Shown here: positions 1 through 9,490 of the stretch, one piece after another
Numbering within the stretch: position 1 is the stretch's first letter
How the letters are laid out: every line of letters starts with the position of its first letter
IMG/VR virus record: IMGVR_UViG_3300034418_011916
Location: 1-25,046 of that record
Reading direction: 5' to 3' (one strand)
DNA: 25,046 bases
From: a virus
Translations under genes and position numbers: made by a program
Notes under the pieces: model-generated
The model's database searches: none
What the model saw: the letters and a program-made list of their open reading frames with translations, nothing else
What the model was told of the DNA's origin: nothing

Positions 1-3000
1 CAGTTTATAGAGATTATACGACCAATAAAACTGTTCCTAATTTCTCACATCACAAACTCACATCATTTGAATATGCTGATGGTGTAAATGATGTATTAAT
101 TAATGATACATTTTTGACATATTCTACTAACAGAACTGACCTTGACATGTATTATGAAAAGGTTGGTATTGCTTATGGACCTTCTTCTGGTCGTGCAATT
201 AGTCCAGACTATCCTGATTCAGGAGTTGATATTCAAACAAAGATTGATGAATATCGTATTGTTGGTCCCACTGGTAATGCTGTAGGTGTAAGTAGTATTA
301 GATCAGGTGATGGTGTAACTGCAAGTACAACAATAACTGTCAATATTGATGAAGGTATTGCAGGTCTTAATGTTGATACTTATTTCCAAGTCAATGGTGT
401 CACAGATGATTCTTATAATGGAACATTTGTTGCCACTCAGGTTCTTTCACAGGATTCTGAAGGTAAAACAACTTCTTTCACTTATGAAACATCAACACTT
501 CCATCCACTCCTCTCCCTACAGTAACTGGTGTAACTGTAGAACTTTCCACTGACACAGTATCTGGTGCATCACCATATATCTTCAATATATCAATGAGAT
601 CTGTTTATGGTATGTGCGGTATGCATGCTGATGGATCTAAGGCATCTGGATTCAAGTCCATGGTTGTTGCTCAGTTTACTGGTGTTTCTCTTCAAGTTGA
701 TGATAATGCATTTGTAAAATATAATAGTACAACTGGAACATATGATGATTCCACCTCAGTAGATAATATTCATAGTGATCCTGATGCTAGATATAAACCA
801 GAATATGAAAACTTTCATATCAAGGCATCAAATAACTCTATCATTCAGTTAGTTTCGATCTTTGCAATTGGTTTCTCTGACCATTTTGTAACTGAAAGTG
901 GTGGTGACTTCTCTGTCACTAACTCCAACTCTAACTTTGGTCAGACTTCACTGAGATCTGTTGGTTATAGAGAAGAACCATTTGATGTGGATGATATTGG
1001 TTATATAACTAACATCATTCCACCAAGAAGACTTGACGGTGAAACTGTTAATCTTGAATTTAATTCAATTGATGTTTCTAGAACAGTTGGTGTAGGATCT
1101 ACGAGTAGACTTTATCTTTATAATCAAACCAATCCAGATTTAAAACCAAATTCTGTAATTCAGGGACATAGAATTGGTGCTAAAAATGATGATAGACTTT
1201 ATGTTATAATTCCAGAAGGTGGTGAAACTAAGGCATATAACGCAAGAATTGTTATGCCAGAGACTCAAATTGAGTCTAGTCAAGTTACAGGATATAAGTC
1301 ATCAAGAGTTGGTAGAAGTGTAGGAACTGGTAATAGTATTAGTAGTAATATCATTACATTTACTCAAAATCATAACTTCCAGAATGGTGAATCTATTAGA
1401 GTTCTGAGTGATAATTCAAGATTACCTGATGGATTGGAAGAGAGTTCTCTTTATTATGCTATCACAACTGGATTGAATGCTAATCAAATTAAGGTTGCAC
1501 AAACTTTAAGAGATTCGGAATTTGGAACAGAAATCACACTCAATAATCTTGGTGGAAATCTAATAGTTGAAAGTAGAGTTAGTGATAAGACTTCTGGTGA
1601 TGTAGGTCACCCAATTCAATTTGATACTTCTGTAAATCAATGGTATGTTACCGTTGGAACAGCTACATCTGACAACACACTTTATTCCAAACTTGTAAGT
1701 CTTGGAACAACTTCTCTTGGTGAAAGTACTTCTAGAACATTCATCACAAGAAACTCAGATAGTAGAACATCTAAAGATAGAATTTATCAGTACAGATATG
1801 TAATTCCTTCAACATCAGGTGTTGGTACTGCAAGAGTTCCTAAAGATAGTTTTGTTATTCAAGAGTCCTCTGATGTTATTGGAACAACAGATACTGAAGT
1901 AGCACTTCAATATAATCCAGGTTCTGTTACTATGAGTAACAGTGGAGAACTTAGAAATCCATCAATCATCAGTAAGGCAAAATATAGTGGTGGAATTGCG
2001 TACTATGAAACAGAACAAAATCACCACCTCTCAATCGGATCTACTGTTCAGGTTGAGAATGTAACAAGTACAAACTTTACTGTTGGTACAGCTCAATCTG
2101 GATATAATGGTAAGTTTAGAGTTATTGGTATCCAAAGTGCAAGATCATTCTCTGTAGAGGGTGTTTCAGTTGATCCTGGAACATTTACTAACAATGTTTC
2201 CAATAGAACTACAAGTCTTCCTACATTCAAGCGTAAGAATTACAATAATGATTATTATGCTTATGATATTGAACAGGTAAATCAATATATTCCTGGACAA
2301 CAAGATGGTGTCTATTATTTGACAATATTGAATTCCTCAAACACACCACAGGTTGCACCATTTAATGATAGTAAAAAATATGCGTTTAAACAACCAATTA
2401 TCAATCTATATCCTCAATTTGATAGAGATAATCCAGTTAATGATCCTCAATCATCAGTCACATATGCAGTTCCTAACAAAATTGGAAGAACAACTATTTC
2501 TGATCCAAGAAAGAGTCTAACAAGAGAGACTCTTGAAAAGGTCTCTAGAGATGTTAACATAGGAGTTGGAATTACAGATATTCAATCTAGTACTGATGGG
2601 ACAAGTGTTGTCATCTTCACTGATCGTGATCATGGTTTGAATGCTGTCACTAGAGTAAGTATCAGTGCTGCAGGTGCTGGATATGGTAATGGTACTGGTG
2701 GTGTAGAAAATCTCTACAATGCTATTCTTTCAGGTTCTATTTCTGGTACTGGTGGTCTTGCAAGAATTACAGTAGATGCCTCTGGTAGTGTTACAGATGT
2801 TCATATCATGAATGGTGGTAGTGGATATGTTCCAACTGAAACATTGAATATTGTTGGAACTTCTCAAACTACAGGATATAGTCAAGCCACTGTTACTGTT
2901 GATGATGTATATAATAATGTCAATGATACTATTCAAGTTGTTGGTGTAACCTCTGATTTCTATAATCAGTATAACCAACTTTATAGAATTACTGAAATTA

Positions 3001-5483
3001 TTAGTAAAACTTCTATTAGAGCTGTTCCTGTAACTACTATTAGTAGTACTGGCATCAATACTACTGGAATTGGTTCAGATAAAGTTTCTGATAGTATATT
3101 CATCCTTACAGGTCCAACACTTGGTATCAGTACATTTGTTTATGATAATGTTAGTGGTTTGGCAACTGTCACAACTAACCAAGGTCATGGTTTCAGAACT
3201 AACAATGTTGTTAGAATTGGTGGAGCAACTACAGACTTCTTTAATAAAGATTTTCTTATCACTGATAATGTAGGTATTAATACTTTCACTATTAATGTTG
3301 GTGTAAGTACTGTACCAGTTGGAACTGGTGGAGTACTCCGTGCATATCATTCAGGTAGAACTCCTCAAGGTGGACCATTAGTTGTTCTTAACAGTGAGAA
3401 CTTTGGTGCAAGGGATATCAATCCATACGCAGGTATTACAACAGCAATTTCTTCGGAAGTTCCTAATGCATCTACTGATGAAATCAATATTAGAAATCTG
3501 ACTGACTTCAACTTACAAATTGGTGATTATCTGAGGATTGATGACGAGATTGTTAGAATTAAAACTACAGTAACTTCTAACCCAGTTAAGGTGTTTAGAG
3601 GGTTGATGGGTACAAGACCAACAAGTCATGAAGATGAAAGTGTAATTAAGAAGATTTTTGTCTCTCCTGTTGAATTTAGAAGAAATTCAATTATTCGTGC
3701 ATCTGGTCATACATTTGAATATCTTGGTTATGGTCCTGGTAACTACTCTACTGCATTACCATCTAAACAGAAAAAACAACTCAGTGTTGAAGATCAACTG
3801 ACAGTACAATCACAGAGTTCTGGTGGTGGTGTTGTTGTTTATACTGGTATGAATGATTCTGGTGATTTCTTTATTGGTAACAAGAAGATTTCTTCTAATA
3901 CTGGTAAAGAAATTACATACAATACTCCAATCCAAACATTTTCTGGAGAAGATTTTGTTAATGGTAGAAATGCATCGTTTGGTATTGATGTTGTTGAAAC
4001 ACAAGAACTTATTGCATTAAGGTCACTTAAAGTTAATGGTGGATTCTCAAACGACCTCTTGTCAGAATTTGATGGACCAGTTATTTTCAGTGAGAAACTT
4101 ACTTCTACTTCGGATAAAGGTATTGAGGCTAATTCAATTTTCCTTCAAGGTAATGCAGTAGTTTCTAGAAACTTTACTGTTGGTGTTTCGACCCCAACAC
4201 AGGCAGCAAACCCTGGTGATGTAGTATACAATGCAAATCCATCTAAGGGTGGAACACTTGGTTGGACTTATACTGTAGAAAATGGTTGGTATGAATTTGG
4301 TAGTGTCACTTCTGATGGTGGAGAGTTTATCTTTGAGAAGGTTGGTATTGGAACTACAACTGTTGGTGATTGTACTTTTAAGGTTGGTTCAGGTTCTTCG
4401 ACATTTTGTGTTGACGAAACTGGAGTTGGTATCGGAACCACTTCTAGTGGTAGAAAACTCACAGTTGATGGTCAAATTTCAGCAACATCATATGTTGGAG
4501 ATGGTTCACTACTTTCTAACCTCTCTACTGATAGTCTTTGGTCTAATATTGGTTCTGCGGGAACCGCACTTTACCCACTTGATAATCTGACTGTTGGTAT
4601 TGGTACTACAGTTGTTGATGGTGAATATACGTTGGTTCTTGGTACTCCTGGAACAGGAACTACAGATTTGTATGTTGAAAATCAATCAAGATTTATCAGT
4701 ACAGCAACATTTGATGGTGATGTTAATTTTGATGGTCAAGTTAACATCACAAACTTGGTATCAAATGGTGGTAACGTTTATGCTGGATTCGTCACAGCAA
4801 CAGATGCACTGAGAGTTGGTTCAAGTTCAACAACTCTTTCTGCAGTAGTAGGTCAGGGTGTTGGTATCGGAACTACCACACCAAGAGAAAGTCTTGACGT
4901 TGAAGGTAGAGCAAGACTTAAGTCATACTATGAGATGACTACTAATGTCATAAGTTCAAGTAACATTGTCACTATTGACTTGTCTCAAGGTAACTCCTTC
5001 ACACATGTTACTACAGAAAATGTTGATTCTTTCAGAATCATTAATCCTCCAACAGGTGGAACATTTGCGTTTACATTGAAGATTTCACAAGGAAGTACAC
5101 CATATGGTGTTGGTATCGCTACATTTATTAATAACATTGGTAACGGAGTCGCCGTTTATTGGCCTGGTGGATTGATTCCTGAGATTACTGGAATTGGAAC
5201 AGCTACAGACGTTTATTCTTATATGAGTTTTGATGGCGGTACATCACTCTTTGGTGGTGTTATCGGTCAGAACTTTATCACTGGTGTTGGTGGAACCACT
5301 CCATTCAATGGTTGGTCTTACGATTCCAGTTCGAAGACACTTACCGTCTACGACAATCTTTCTACGGTTGGATCTGTCACTGCTGGTACTGGTGTTACCG
5401 TTGGTACTGATCTTACTGTTAATAATAATGTTAATGTCAGTGGTAACTTGAATGTTGACGGTGATGTCGACTCTGGAACCTAA
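1..5483 (+). CDS. Giant virion structural protein, tail/baseplate fibre type (5' end outside window)
   Basis: The frame is open from base 3 through the left edge, so the true start lies upstream; 1826 residues are visible. The sequence is rich in Gly, Ser, Thr, Val and Asn, with no signal peptide or membrane segment, as in long beta-rich virion proteins. At least five divergent beta modules recur, each with a motif like 'NHNF', 'NHHL', 'DHGL' or 'GHGF' followed by a V-x-V/I strand (near nt 330, 1370, 2020, 2630 and 3180). The last third (from about nt 4330) has repeated VGIGTT and 'TSYVGDGSLLSNL'-type segments typical of cyanophage fibres. It ends in a fibre-like stretch 'VNNNVNVSGNLNVDG'. 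It is probably a virion protein expressed late with the three fibre genes that follow. Whether it is a baseplate or a tail-fibre component cannot be decided here. Confidence 0.85.
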   Translation, partial: VYRDYTTNKTVPNFSHHKLTSFEYADGVNDVLINDTFLTYSTNRTDLDMYYEKVGIAYGPSSGRAISPDYPDSGVDIQTKIDEYRIVGPTGNAVGVSSIRSGDGVTASTTITVNIDEGIAGLNVDTYFQVNGVTDDSYNGTFVATQVLSQDSEGKTTSFTYETSTLPSTPLPTVTGVTVELSTDTVSGASPYIFNISMRSVYGMCGMHADGSKASGFKSMVVAQFTGVSLQVDDNAFVKYNSTTGTYDDSTSVDNIHSDPDARYKPEYENFHIKASNNSIIQLVSIFAIGFSDHFVTESGGDFSVTNSNSNFGQTSLRSVGYREEPFDVDDIGYITNIIPPRRLDGETVNLEFNSIDVSRTVGVGSTSRLYLYNQTNPDLKPNSVIQGHRIGAKNDDRLYVIIPEGGETKAYNARIVMPETQIESSQVTGYKSSRVGRSVGTGNSISSNIITFTQNHNFQNGESIRVLSDNSRLPDGLEESSLYYAITTGLNANQIKVAQTLRDSEFGTEITLNNLGGNLIVESRVSDKTSGDVGHPIQFDTSVNQWYVTVGTATSDNTLYSKLVSLGTTSLGESTSRTFITRNSDSRTSKDRIYQYRYVIPSTSGVGTARVPKDSFVIQESSDVIGTTDTEVALQYNPGSVTMSNSGELRNPSIISKAKYSGGIAYYETEQNHHLSIGSTVQVENVTSTNFTVGTAQSGYNGKFRVIGIQSARSFSVEGVSVDPGTFTNNVSNRTTSLPTFKRKNYNNDYYAYDIEQVNQYIPGQQDGVYYLTILNSSNTPQVAPFNDSKKYAFKQPIINLYPQFDRDNPVNDPQSSVTYAVPNKIGRTTISDPRKSLTRETLEKVSRDVNIGVGITDIQSSTDGTSVVIFTDRDHGLNAVTRVSISAAGAGYGNGTGGVENLYNAILSGSISGTGGLARITVDASGSVTDVHIMNGGSGYVPTETLNIVGTSQTTGYSQATVTVDDVYNNVNDTIQVVGVTSDFYNQYNQLYRITEIISKTSIRAVPVTTISSTGINTTGIGSDKVSDSIFILTGPTLGISTFVYDNVSGLATVTTNQGHGFRTNNVVRIGGATTDFFNKDFLITDNVGINTFTINVGVSTVPVGTGGVLRAYHSGRTPQGGPLVVLNSENFGARDINPYAGITTAISSEVPNASTDEINIRNLTDFNLQIGDYLRIDDEIVRIKTTVTSNPVKVFRGLMGTRPTSHEDESVIKKIFVSPVEFRRNSIIRASGHTFEYLGYGPGNYSTALPSKQKKQLSVEDQLTVQSQSSGGGVVVYTGMNDSGDFFIGNKKISSNTGKEITYNTPIQTFSGEDFVNGRNASFGIDVVETQELIALRSLKVNGGFSNDLLSEFDGPVIFSEKLTSTSDKGIEANSIFLQGNAVVSRNFTVGVSTPTQAANPGDVVYNANPSKGGTLGWTYTVENGWYEFGSVTSDGGEFIFEKVGIGTTTVGDCTFKVGSGSSTFCVDETGVGIGTTSSGRKLTVDGQISATSYVGDGSLLSNLSTDSLWSNIGSAGTALYPLDNLTVGIGTTVVDGEYTLVLGTPGTGTTDLYVENQSRFISTATFDGDVNFDGQVNITNLVSNGGNVYAGFVTATDALRVGSSSTTLSAVVGQGVGIGTTTPRESLDVEGRARLKSYYEMTTNVISSSNIVTIDLSQGNSFTHVTTENVDSFRIINPPTGGTFAFTLKISQGSTPYGVGIATFINNIGNGVAVYWPGGLIPEITGIGTATDVYSYMSFDGGTSLFGGVIGQNFITGVGGTTPFNGWSYDSSSKTLTVYDNLSTVGSVTAGTGVTVGTDLTVNNNVNVSGNLNVDGDVDSGT

Positions 5484-5486
5484 ATA
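5479..5486 (+). promoter_or_regulatory. Weak late-promoter-like box (CCTAAATA)
   Basis: The box differs from the T4-type late box (N-ATAAATA) at one position and overlaps the stop codon of the giant structural gene, 24 bases before the next ATG. Confidence 0.3.
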
Positions 5487-5509
5487 TCAATATAGGAAAG
5501 TAGAAACTA

Positions 5510-7159
5510 ATGATACCATTTGGTTTTAGGGGATTTAGAACACCACCTACAGATCTATATTTGAATGGACCTGTGTTGGAAATAAACTCACAACCGATAA
5601 GTTCAATTTCGGTTGTGGGTGGTTCAACCACTTTTGTTGTAAAAGTAAAAGTTTTCTATGAAAATGGTAGGGCAGGAGCAGTAGCAGACGGTGTAATTAA
5701 ATATCAATGGTATGATCAATCTGGTGAATTAAGTGACAATGCAAAAATTAGTGGTTCTAAATCAAATTCATTAACTGTCACAAACATACAATCACCAAGT
5801 GATGATGGTAGAAATTTTTATGTGAAAATAACTTATACTCCTGGTGGTTACAATAATACCAAGGAAGATTACTATTATTATTTCCCATTCAAAACTTCAG
5901 GTAGTGCTCTTAATTCTCCTCTATTATCAAACACTGGTACATTAACTGTTGTACCTATAATCACTATTACTACTCAACCAGTATCACAAACTATTGCAGA
6001 AGGTCAGACTGTAACATTTACTGCTGCTGCATCTACTTCAGACCCATCAAAATCACTTCAATATTATTGGACTGTTGATGGTATAATACAACCAAATTCA
6101 AATTCAACCTCTATAAGTCTTACTAAGAGTTCTATTGGAACTGAAAAGGTACAGTTTCATGCATATACGACAATTTGTCCTAGTGGATCTGACACAGGAG
6201 GAAGAGTAACTTGTAAAAATTACATAACTTCCTCTAATGAAGTTGACTTCATTGGTGTAGCACCTAGAAACATTGTTAAATTTGAAGTCTTTGCTGCTGA
6301 TAATTCATACTCTTCTCAAGAGGTGAATCTTGATGATGGTGATTTTACTCTGTTAGATACTGTATTTGGTACTAACTATAATATTATAACTTTCTATGCA
6401 AAAGAAAAAGACATACCATTAGAACTCACTCTAAAAGCATCTAAAGGTTCTAATAGAGGTTCTTTTAATGGTGGAGAAGGAGGTGTTTCTACAATATCAC
6501 TAACTTTAGATGAAAAGACTGAATATACAATACTAGGTATTTCAAATAATTCTGCTGTCTTCCTCTACAAAGGTTCAGAACTTTACGCAGTTGTAGGACA
6601 AGGTGGTTCTGCAGGAATATCTGGTAATGGTGGTAATGGTGGAGGTGTGGGACTAGCTGGTGTTAATGCTTCTGGTGGAAGTGATCCAGGAGCTGGTGGA
6701 CCAACTGACAGTTTGTCATTGAATGGTATTTTTGGTTCTACTCTAAGTTCTGTAACATTACAATCTGGAGATTCACTTGCAACTTCTCCAGACGGTGGTA
6801 GAACCATTTCATGTACAAAGGGTAGTTATTGGATCCAACAAGGAATATCACCCTGTTCAAACAACTCCACTTCCAATATTAAATTCGTAAATACTGATGG
6901 AACTGAAATCACTTCAAGTGATGAAATTATTAGAGGATTTAAACCAGGATATACAATTACTACAACCGCAGGTAAAGGTGTAGACACACCAAGTGTTGAT
7001 AGTGGTAATGGTGGTAATGGTGCCAGTGGTGGTGATGGAGGAACTAACGGTTCTGGTGGTGGAGGAGGAAGTGGATACACTGGTGGTTCTGTACAGGTTA
7101 TATCTACTTCATCAGGTGGAAATAGTTCTACTAAGTCTTCTGTAGTTTTCTCTGTCTGA
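5510..7159 (+). CDS. Ig-like and glycine-rich fibre/adhesin protein
   Basis: This is a 549-residue protein. The ATG follows a Shine-Dalgarno-like AGGAAAG 26 bases after the preceding gene. Residues about 20-115 look like an Ig fold (Y-Q-W-Y, then 'LTVTNIQSPSDDGRNFYV'). Residues about 145-230 look like a second one ('TQPVSQTIAEGQTVTFTA', then Y-Y-W-T-V-D-G). After about residue 305 the protein becomes glycine-rich, with GGEGG, GGNGGG and GGDGG clusters near residues 315, 365-396 and 495-530, resembling glycine-rich adhesin tips of T-even-like phages (gp38 type). No catalytic motif is visible. Its position between the giant structural protein and the S74 fibre suggests a surface-exposed virion adhesin. 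That role is inferred; the Ig and Gly-rich character is seen directly. Confidence 0.8.
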   Translation: MIPFGFRGFRTPPTDLYLNGPVLEINSQPISSISVVGGSTTFVVKVKVFYENGRAGAVADGVIKYQWYDQSGELSDNAKISGSKSNSLTVTNIQSPSDDGRNFYVKITYTPGGYNNTKEDYYYYFPFKTSGSALNSPLLSNTGTLTVVPIITITTQPVSQTIAEGQTVTFTAAASTSDPSKSLQYYWTVDGIIQPNSNSTSISLTKSSIGTEKVQFHAYTTICPSGSDTGGRVTCKNYITSSNEVDFIGVAPRNIVKFEVFAADNSYSSQEVNLDDGDFTLLDTVFGTNYNIITFYAKEKDIPLELTLKASKGSNRGSFNGGEGGVSTISLTLDEKTEYTILGISNNSAVFLYKGSELYAVVGQGGSAGISGNGGNGGGVGLAGVNASGGSDPGAGGPTDSLSLNGIFGSTLSSVTLQSGDSLATSPDGGRTISCTKGSYWIQQGISPCSNNSTSNIKFVNTDGTEITSSDEIIRGFKPGYTITTTAGKGVDTPSVDSGNGGNGASGGDGGTNGSGGGGGSGYTGGSVQVISTSSGGNSSTKSSVVFSV

Positions 7160-7165
7160 TAAATA
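7158..7165 (+). promoter_or_regulatory. Late promoter box (GATAAATA)
   Basis: It fits the N-ATAAATA consensus of T4-like and cyanophage late promoters. It overlaps the stop of the glycine-rich fibre gene and lies 39 bases before the S74 fibre ATG, as expected for a late transcript with a short leader. Confidence 0.6.
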
Positions 7166-7204
7166 TAAGAAAATAAGGGTGGATAGTGAAGCCCGAGGAG
7201 AACC

Positions 7205-9445
7205 ATGGCACTAAACAAAAATTTTGTAGTCAAGAATGGTGTTGAGGTTGCCACAAACCTCATATACGCAGAAGGTAGTGTTGGTAAAGTTGGTATTGGT
7301 GTCACTCAACCAGGTGCCAAATTAGAAGTCGCAGGTAATATTGTTGGTGTTGCCCTAACTCTCACAGGGTCAACTGATGGAACGGATGCATTATATACAG
7401 GAATTACAACATCAAATAGAGGTTTGGATGTTGGATCTGGTGGAACATCAATTCATGTTGATGTTACTAACAATAGTATTGGTTTTAATTCCACATCACC
7501 AGATACTGATTTTGTCTTAGATGTTCAACCAGGTGTTGGCCAATCGGCAGCTACTTTTGGTGGAGCTCTTGATGTTCAAGGAAATACTTGGATTAATGGT
7601 GATCTGGAAGTAAGTGGTGCAATTGATGGTACTTTTACAATTAATTTGGACAATACTGTCATCACTGGTGTTGTAACTGCAAATGATGCAGAAATTTACA
7701 AACAATTTGATATTATTAACAATAGTAATATTGCATATCAATTTCAATCAACTGGTATTGGATTTACACAAAACACAGATGATCCAACTTTATTCTTGAA
7801 TAGAGGTGAAAAGTATCATTTCAATCTAAATGCTACTGGGCATCCATTCTATATTAAAACCACTAGAAGTACTGGTTCTGGTGACCAGTATACAGCTGGT
7901 GTTACAAATAATGGTGCTCAGGTAGGGGTTGTTACTTTCTATGTTCCATATAATGCACCATCTGAACTCTTCTATCAGTGTGGTGCTCACTCTGGAATGG
8001 GTAACACCATGTATGTGCTTAAAGATTCACCAGCTGGTGTTTCCACAGAAACATTTGTAACCGACAATCTGTATGTTACTGGTGTTTCTACATTCATTGG
8101 TAATGCCAGATTTGATGGTGATATTGATGCTAATGGGAATATCTATCTTGGTGATACTGAGACAATTTATCTTGGTGATGCAAATGACCTACAGATTTAT
8201 CACAATGGCAGTAATAGTTATATTGATGATTCTGGAACTGGTTCTTTAATTTTTAAATCCAATATTTATTCATTCAGAAATACTGGTGATAGTGAACAAA
8301 TTGCAAAGTTCAATGAAAATGGATCTGTAGAACTCTACTACGACAACTCCAAGAAACTTGAAACCACATCAACTGGTATTACTGTAACTGGAACTGTTTC
8401 TGCTACATCATTCAATGGATCTTTGACAGGTAATGCAGATACTGCAACTAATTCCACCAATGTAAATCTTCTTGCAAGAAATACAGAGAATGCAACTCAT
8501 TATGTTACATTTGGCACATCAACCACTGGTAATCAGAGACTTAATACTGACACTGGATTAACTTATAATCCAAGTACTAACACTCTCACCGCAACTACAT
8601 TTAGTGGTAATGCGACTACTGCCACTAATACTACTAACATTACTGTTGCAGATGAGAGTTCAGATACCACTTGTTTCCCAGTATTCACCACAGCAGCAAC
8701 AGGTAACTTACCACCTAAATCTGGAACGAACCTAACTTTTAATTCTTCGACTGGACAACTAACTGCTACTAGTTTCTCTGGTAATGGTTCTTCTTTAACT
8801 AATGTTAATGCACAAACCCTTGATAGTATAGACAGCAGTCAGTTCTTAAGGTCCGATGCTGATGATACAGCAACAGGAACAGTAACATTCAATGGTGTTG
8901 TTAACATAAGATCTGCTTTAGATTTAGCAGATAATGATATGTTGAGAATAGGTGATAGTGATGACTTACAGATTTATCATAATGGTTCTCATAGTTATAT
9001 TGATGATGTTGGCACTGGAGACTTAAGGATTCGTGCAAATAATCTAAGCCTGCGAAACACAAGTGATGTAGCATACTTGTATGGTAATAGTGGTGGATCA
9101 GTCTTGCTTTATCACAATGGTAGCTCCAAACTTGAAACCACATCAACTGGTATCACTGTAACTGGTGATGTAAACTCTACTTCTGATATCAATCTCAAGA
9201 AAGATATTGAAGTTGTTACAAGTTCCACTGAGATGTTAAATCAACTCAGAGGTGTTAAGTTCACCTGGAAACAGAATGATGAGAGGTCTGTTGGTGTCAT
9301 TGCTCAAGAGGTAGAAGTAATTCTTCCCGAATTGGTTAAAGGTGAAGAAGGTGATAAGTCAGTCAACTACAGTGGTTTAGTTGGTGTTCTTATTGAAGCA
9401 GTGAAAGAACTTTCTGCAAGAGTTGATGAATTAGAAAAAAGATAA
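7205..9445 (+). CDS. Long tail fibre with cupredoxin-like insert and C-terminal S74 (ICE) chaperone domain
   Basis: This 746-residue protein starts at an ATG with GAGGAG just upstream (7195-7200). Its N-terminus (MALNKNFVVKNG) and 'VGIG' segment are of cyanophage fibre type. Residues about 165-275 form a cupredoxin-like domain with possible type-1 copper ligands His213, Cys259, His262 and Met265 (spacing C-x2-H-x2-M, as in amicyanin). Residues about 320-395 and 580-655 are paralogous units ('DLQIYHNGSNSYIDD' and 'DLQIYHNGSHSYIDD'). The last 87 residues are an intramolecular chaperone of endosialidase (peptidase S74). They begin with 'SDINLKKDIE', in which Ser660 and Lys665 fit the catalytic dyad, followed by 'GVIAQEVE' and a terminal coiled coil. 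In the known family the fibre trimerises and the chaperone then cleaves itself off before the Ser. Confidence 0.9.
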   Translation: MALNKNFVVKNGVEVATNLIYAEGSVGKVGIGVTQPGAKLEVAGNIVGVALTLTGSTDGTDALYTGITTSNRGLDVGSGGTSIHVDVTNNSIGFNSTSPDTDFVLDVQPGVGQSAATFGGALDVQGNTWINGDLEVSGAIDGTFTINLDNTVITGVVTANDAEIYKQFDIINNSNIAYQFQSTGIGFTQNTDDPTLFLNRGEKYHFNLNATGHPFYIKTTRSTGSGDQYTAGVTNNGAQVGVVTFYVPYNAPSELFYQCGAHSGMGNTMYVLKDSPAGVSTETFVTDNLYVTGVSTFIGNARFDGDIDANGNIYLGDTETIYLGDANDLQIYHNGSNSYIDDSGTGSLIFKSNIYSFRNTGDSEQIAKFNENGSVELYYDNSKKLETTSTGITVTGTVSATSFNGSLTGNADTATNSTNVNLLARNTENATHYVTFGTSTTGNQRLNTDTGLTYNPSTNTLTATTFSGNATTATNTTNITVADESSDTTCFPVFTTAATGNLPPKSGTNLTFNSSTGQLTATSFSGNGSSLTNVNAQTLDSIDSSQFLRSDADDTATGTVTFNGVVNIRSALDLADNDMLRIGDSDDLQIYHNGSHSYIDDVGTGDLRIRANNLSLRNTSDVAYLYGNSGGSVLLYHNGSSKLETTSTGITVTGDVNSTSDINLKKDIEVVTSSTEMLNQLRGVKFTWKQNDERSVGVIAQEVEVILPELVKGEEGDKSVNYSGLVGVLIEAVKELSARVDELEKR
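8173..8391 (+). repeat. Fibre repeat unit 1
   Basis: It encodes 'DLQIYHNGSNSYIDD' through 'LETTSTGITVTG' and is paralogous to the unit at 8951-9165. The last 38 bases (8354-8391) match 9128-9165 with one mismatch. Confidence 0.75.
8951..9165 (+). repeat. Fibre repeat unit 2
   Basis: This is the second copy of the unit at 8173-8391 in the same fibre, just before the S74 domain. The near-identical 3' ends suggest recent duplication or gene conversion. Confidence 0.75.
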
Positions 9446-9450
9446 ATTTT

Positions 9451-9458
9451 TATAAATA
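9451..9458 (+). promoter_or_regulatory. Late promoter box (TATAAATA)
   Basis: This is a perfect T4-type late box in the 45-base gap between the S74 fibre and the short lectin-like fibre, 32 bases before the ATG. Confidence 0.72.
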
Positions 9459-9490
9459 TTATATAGTAAACGCCTAGTGGAGACACGATT

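Noticed and set aside
6826-7305. Minus-strand frame of 159 codons, Pro-rich
   Set aside because: It is the complement of glycine codons in the fibre tip; its proline richness is the expected shadow.
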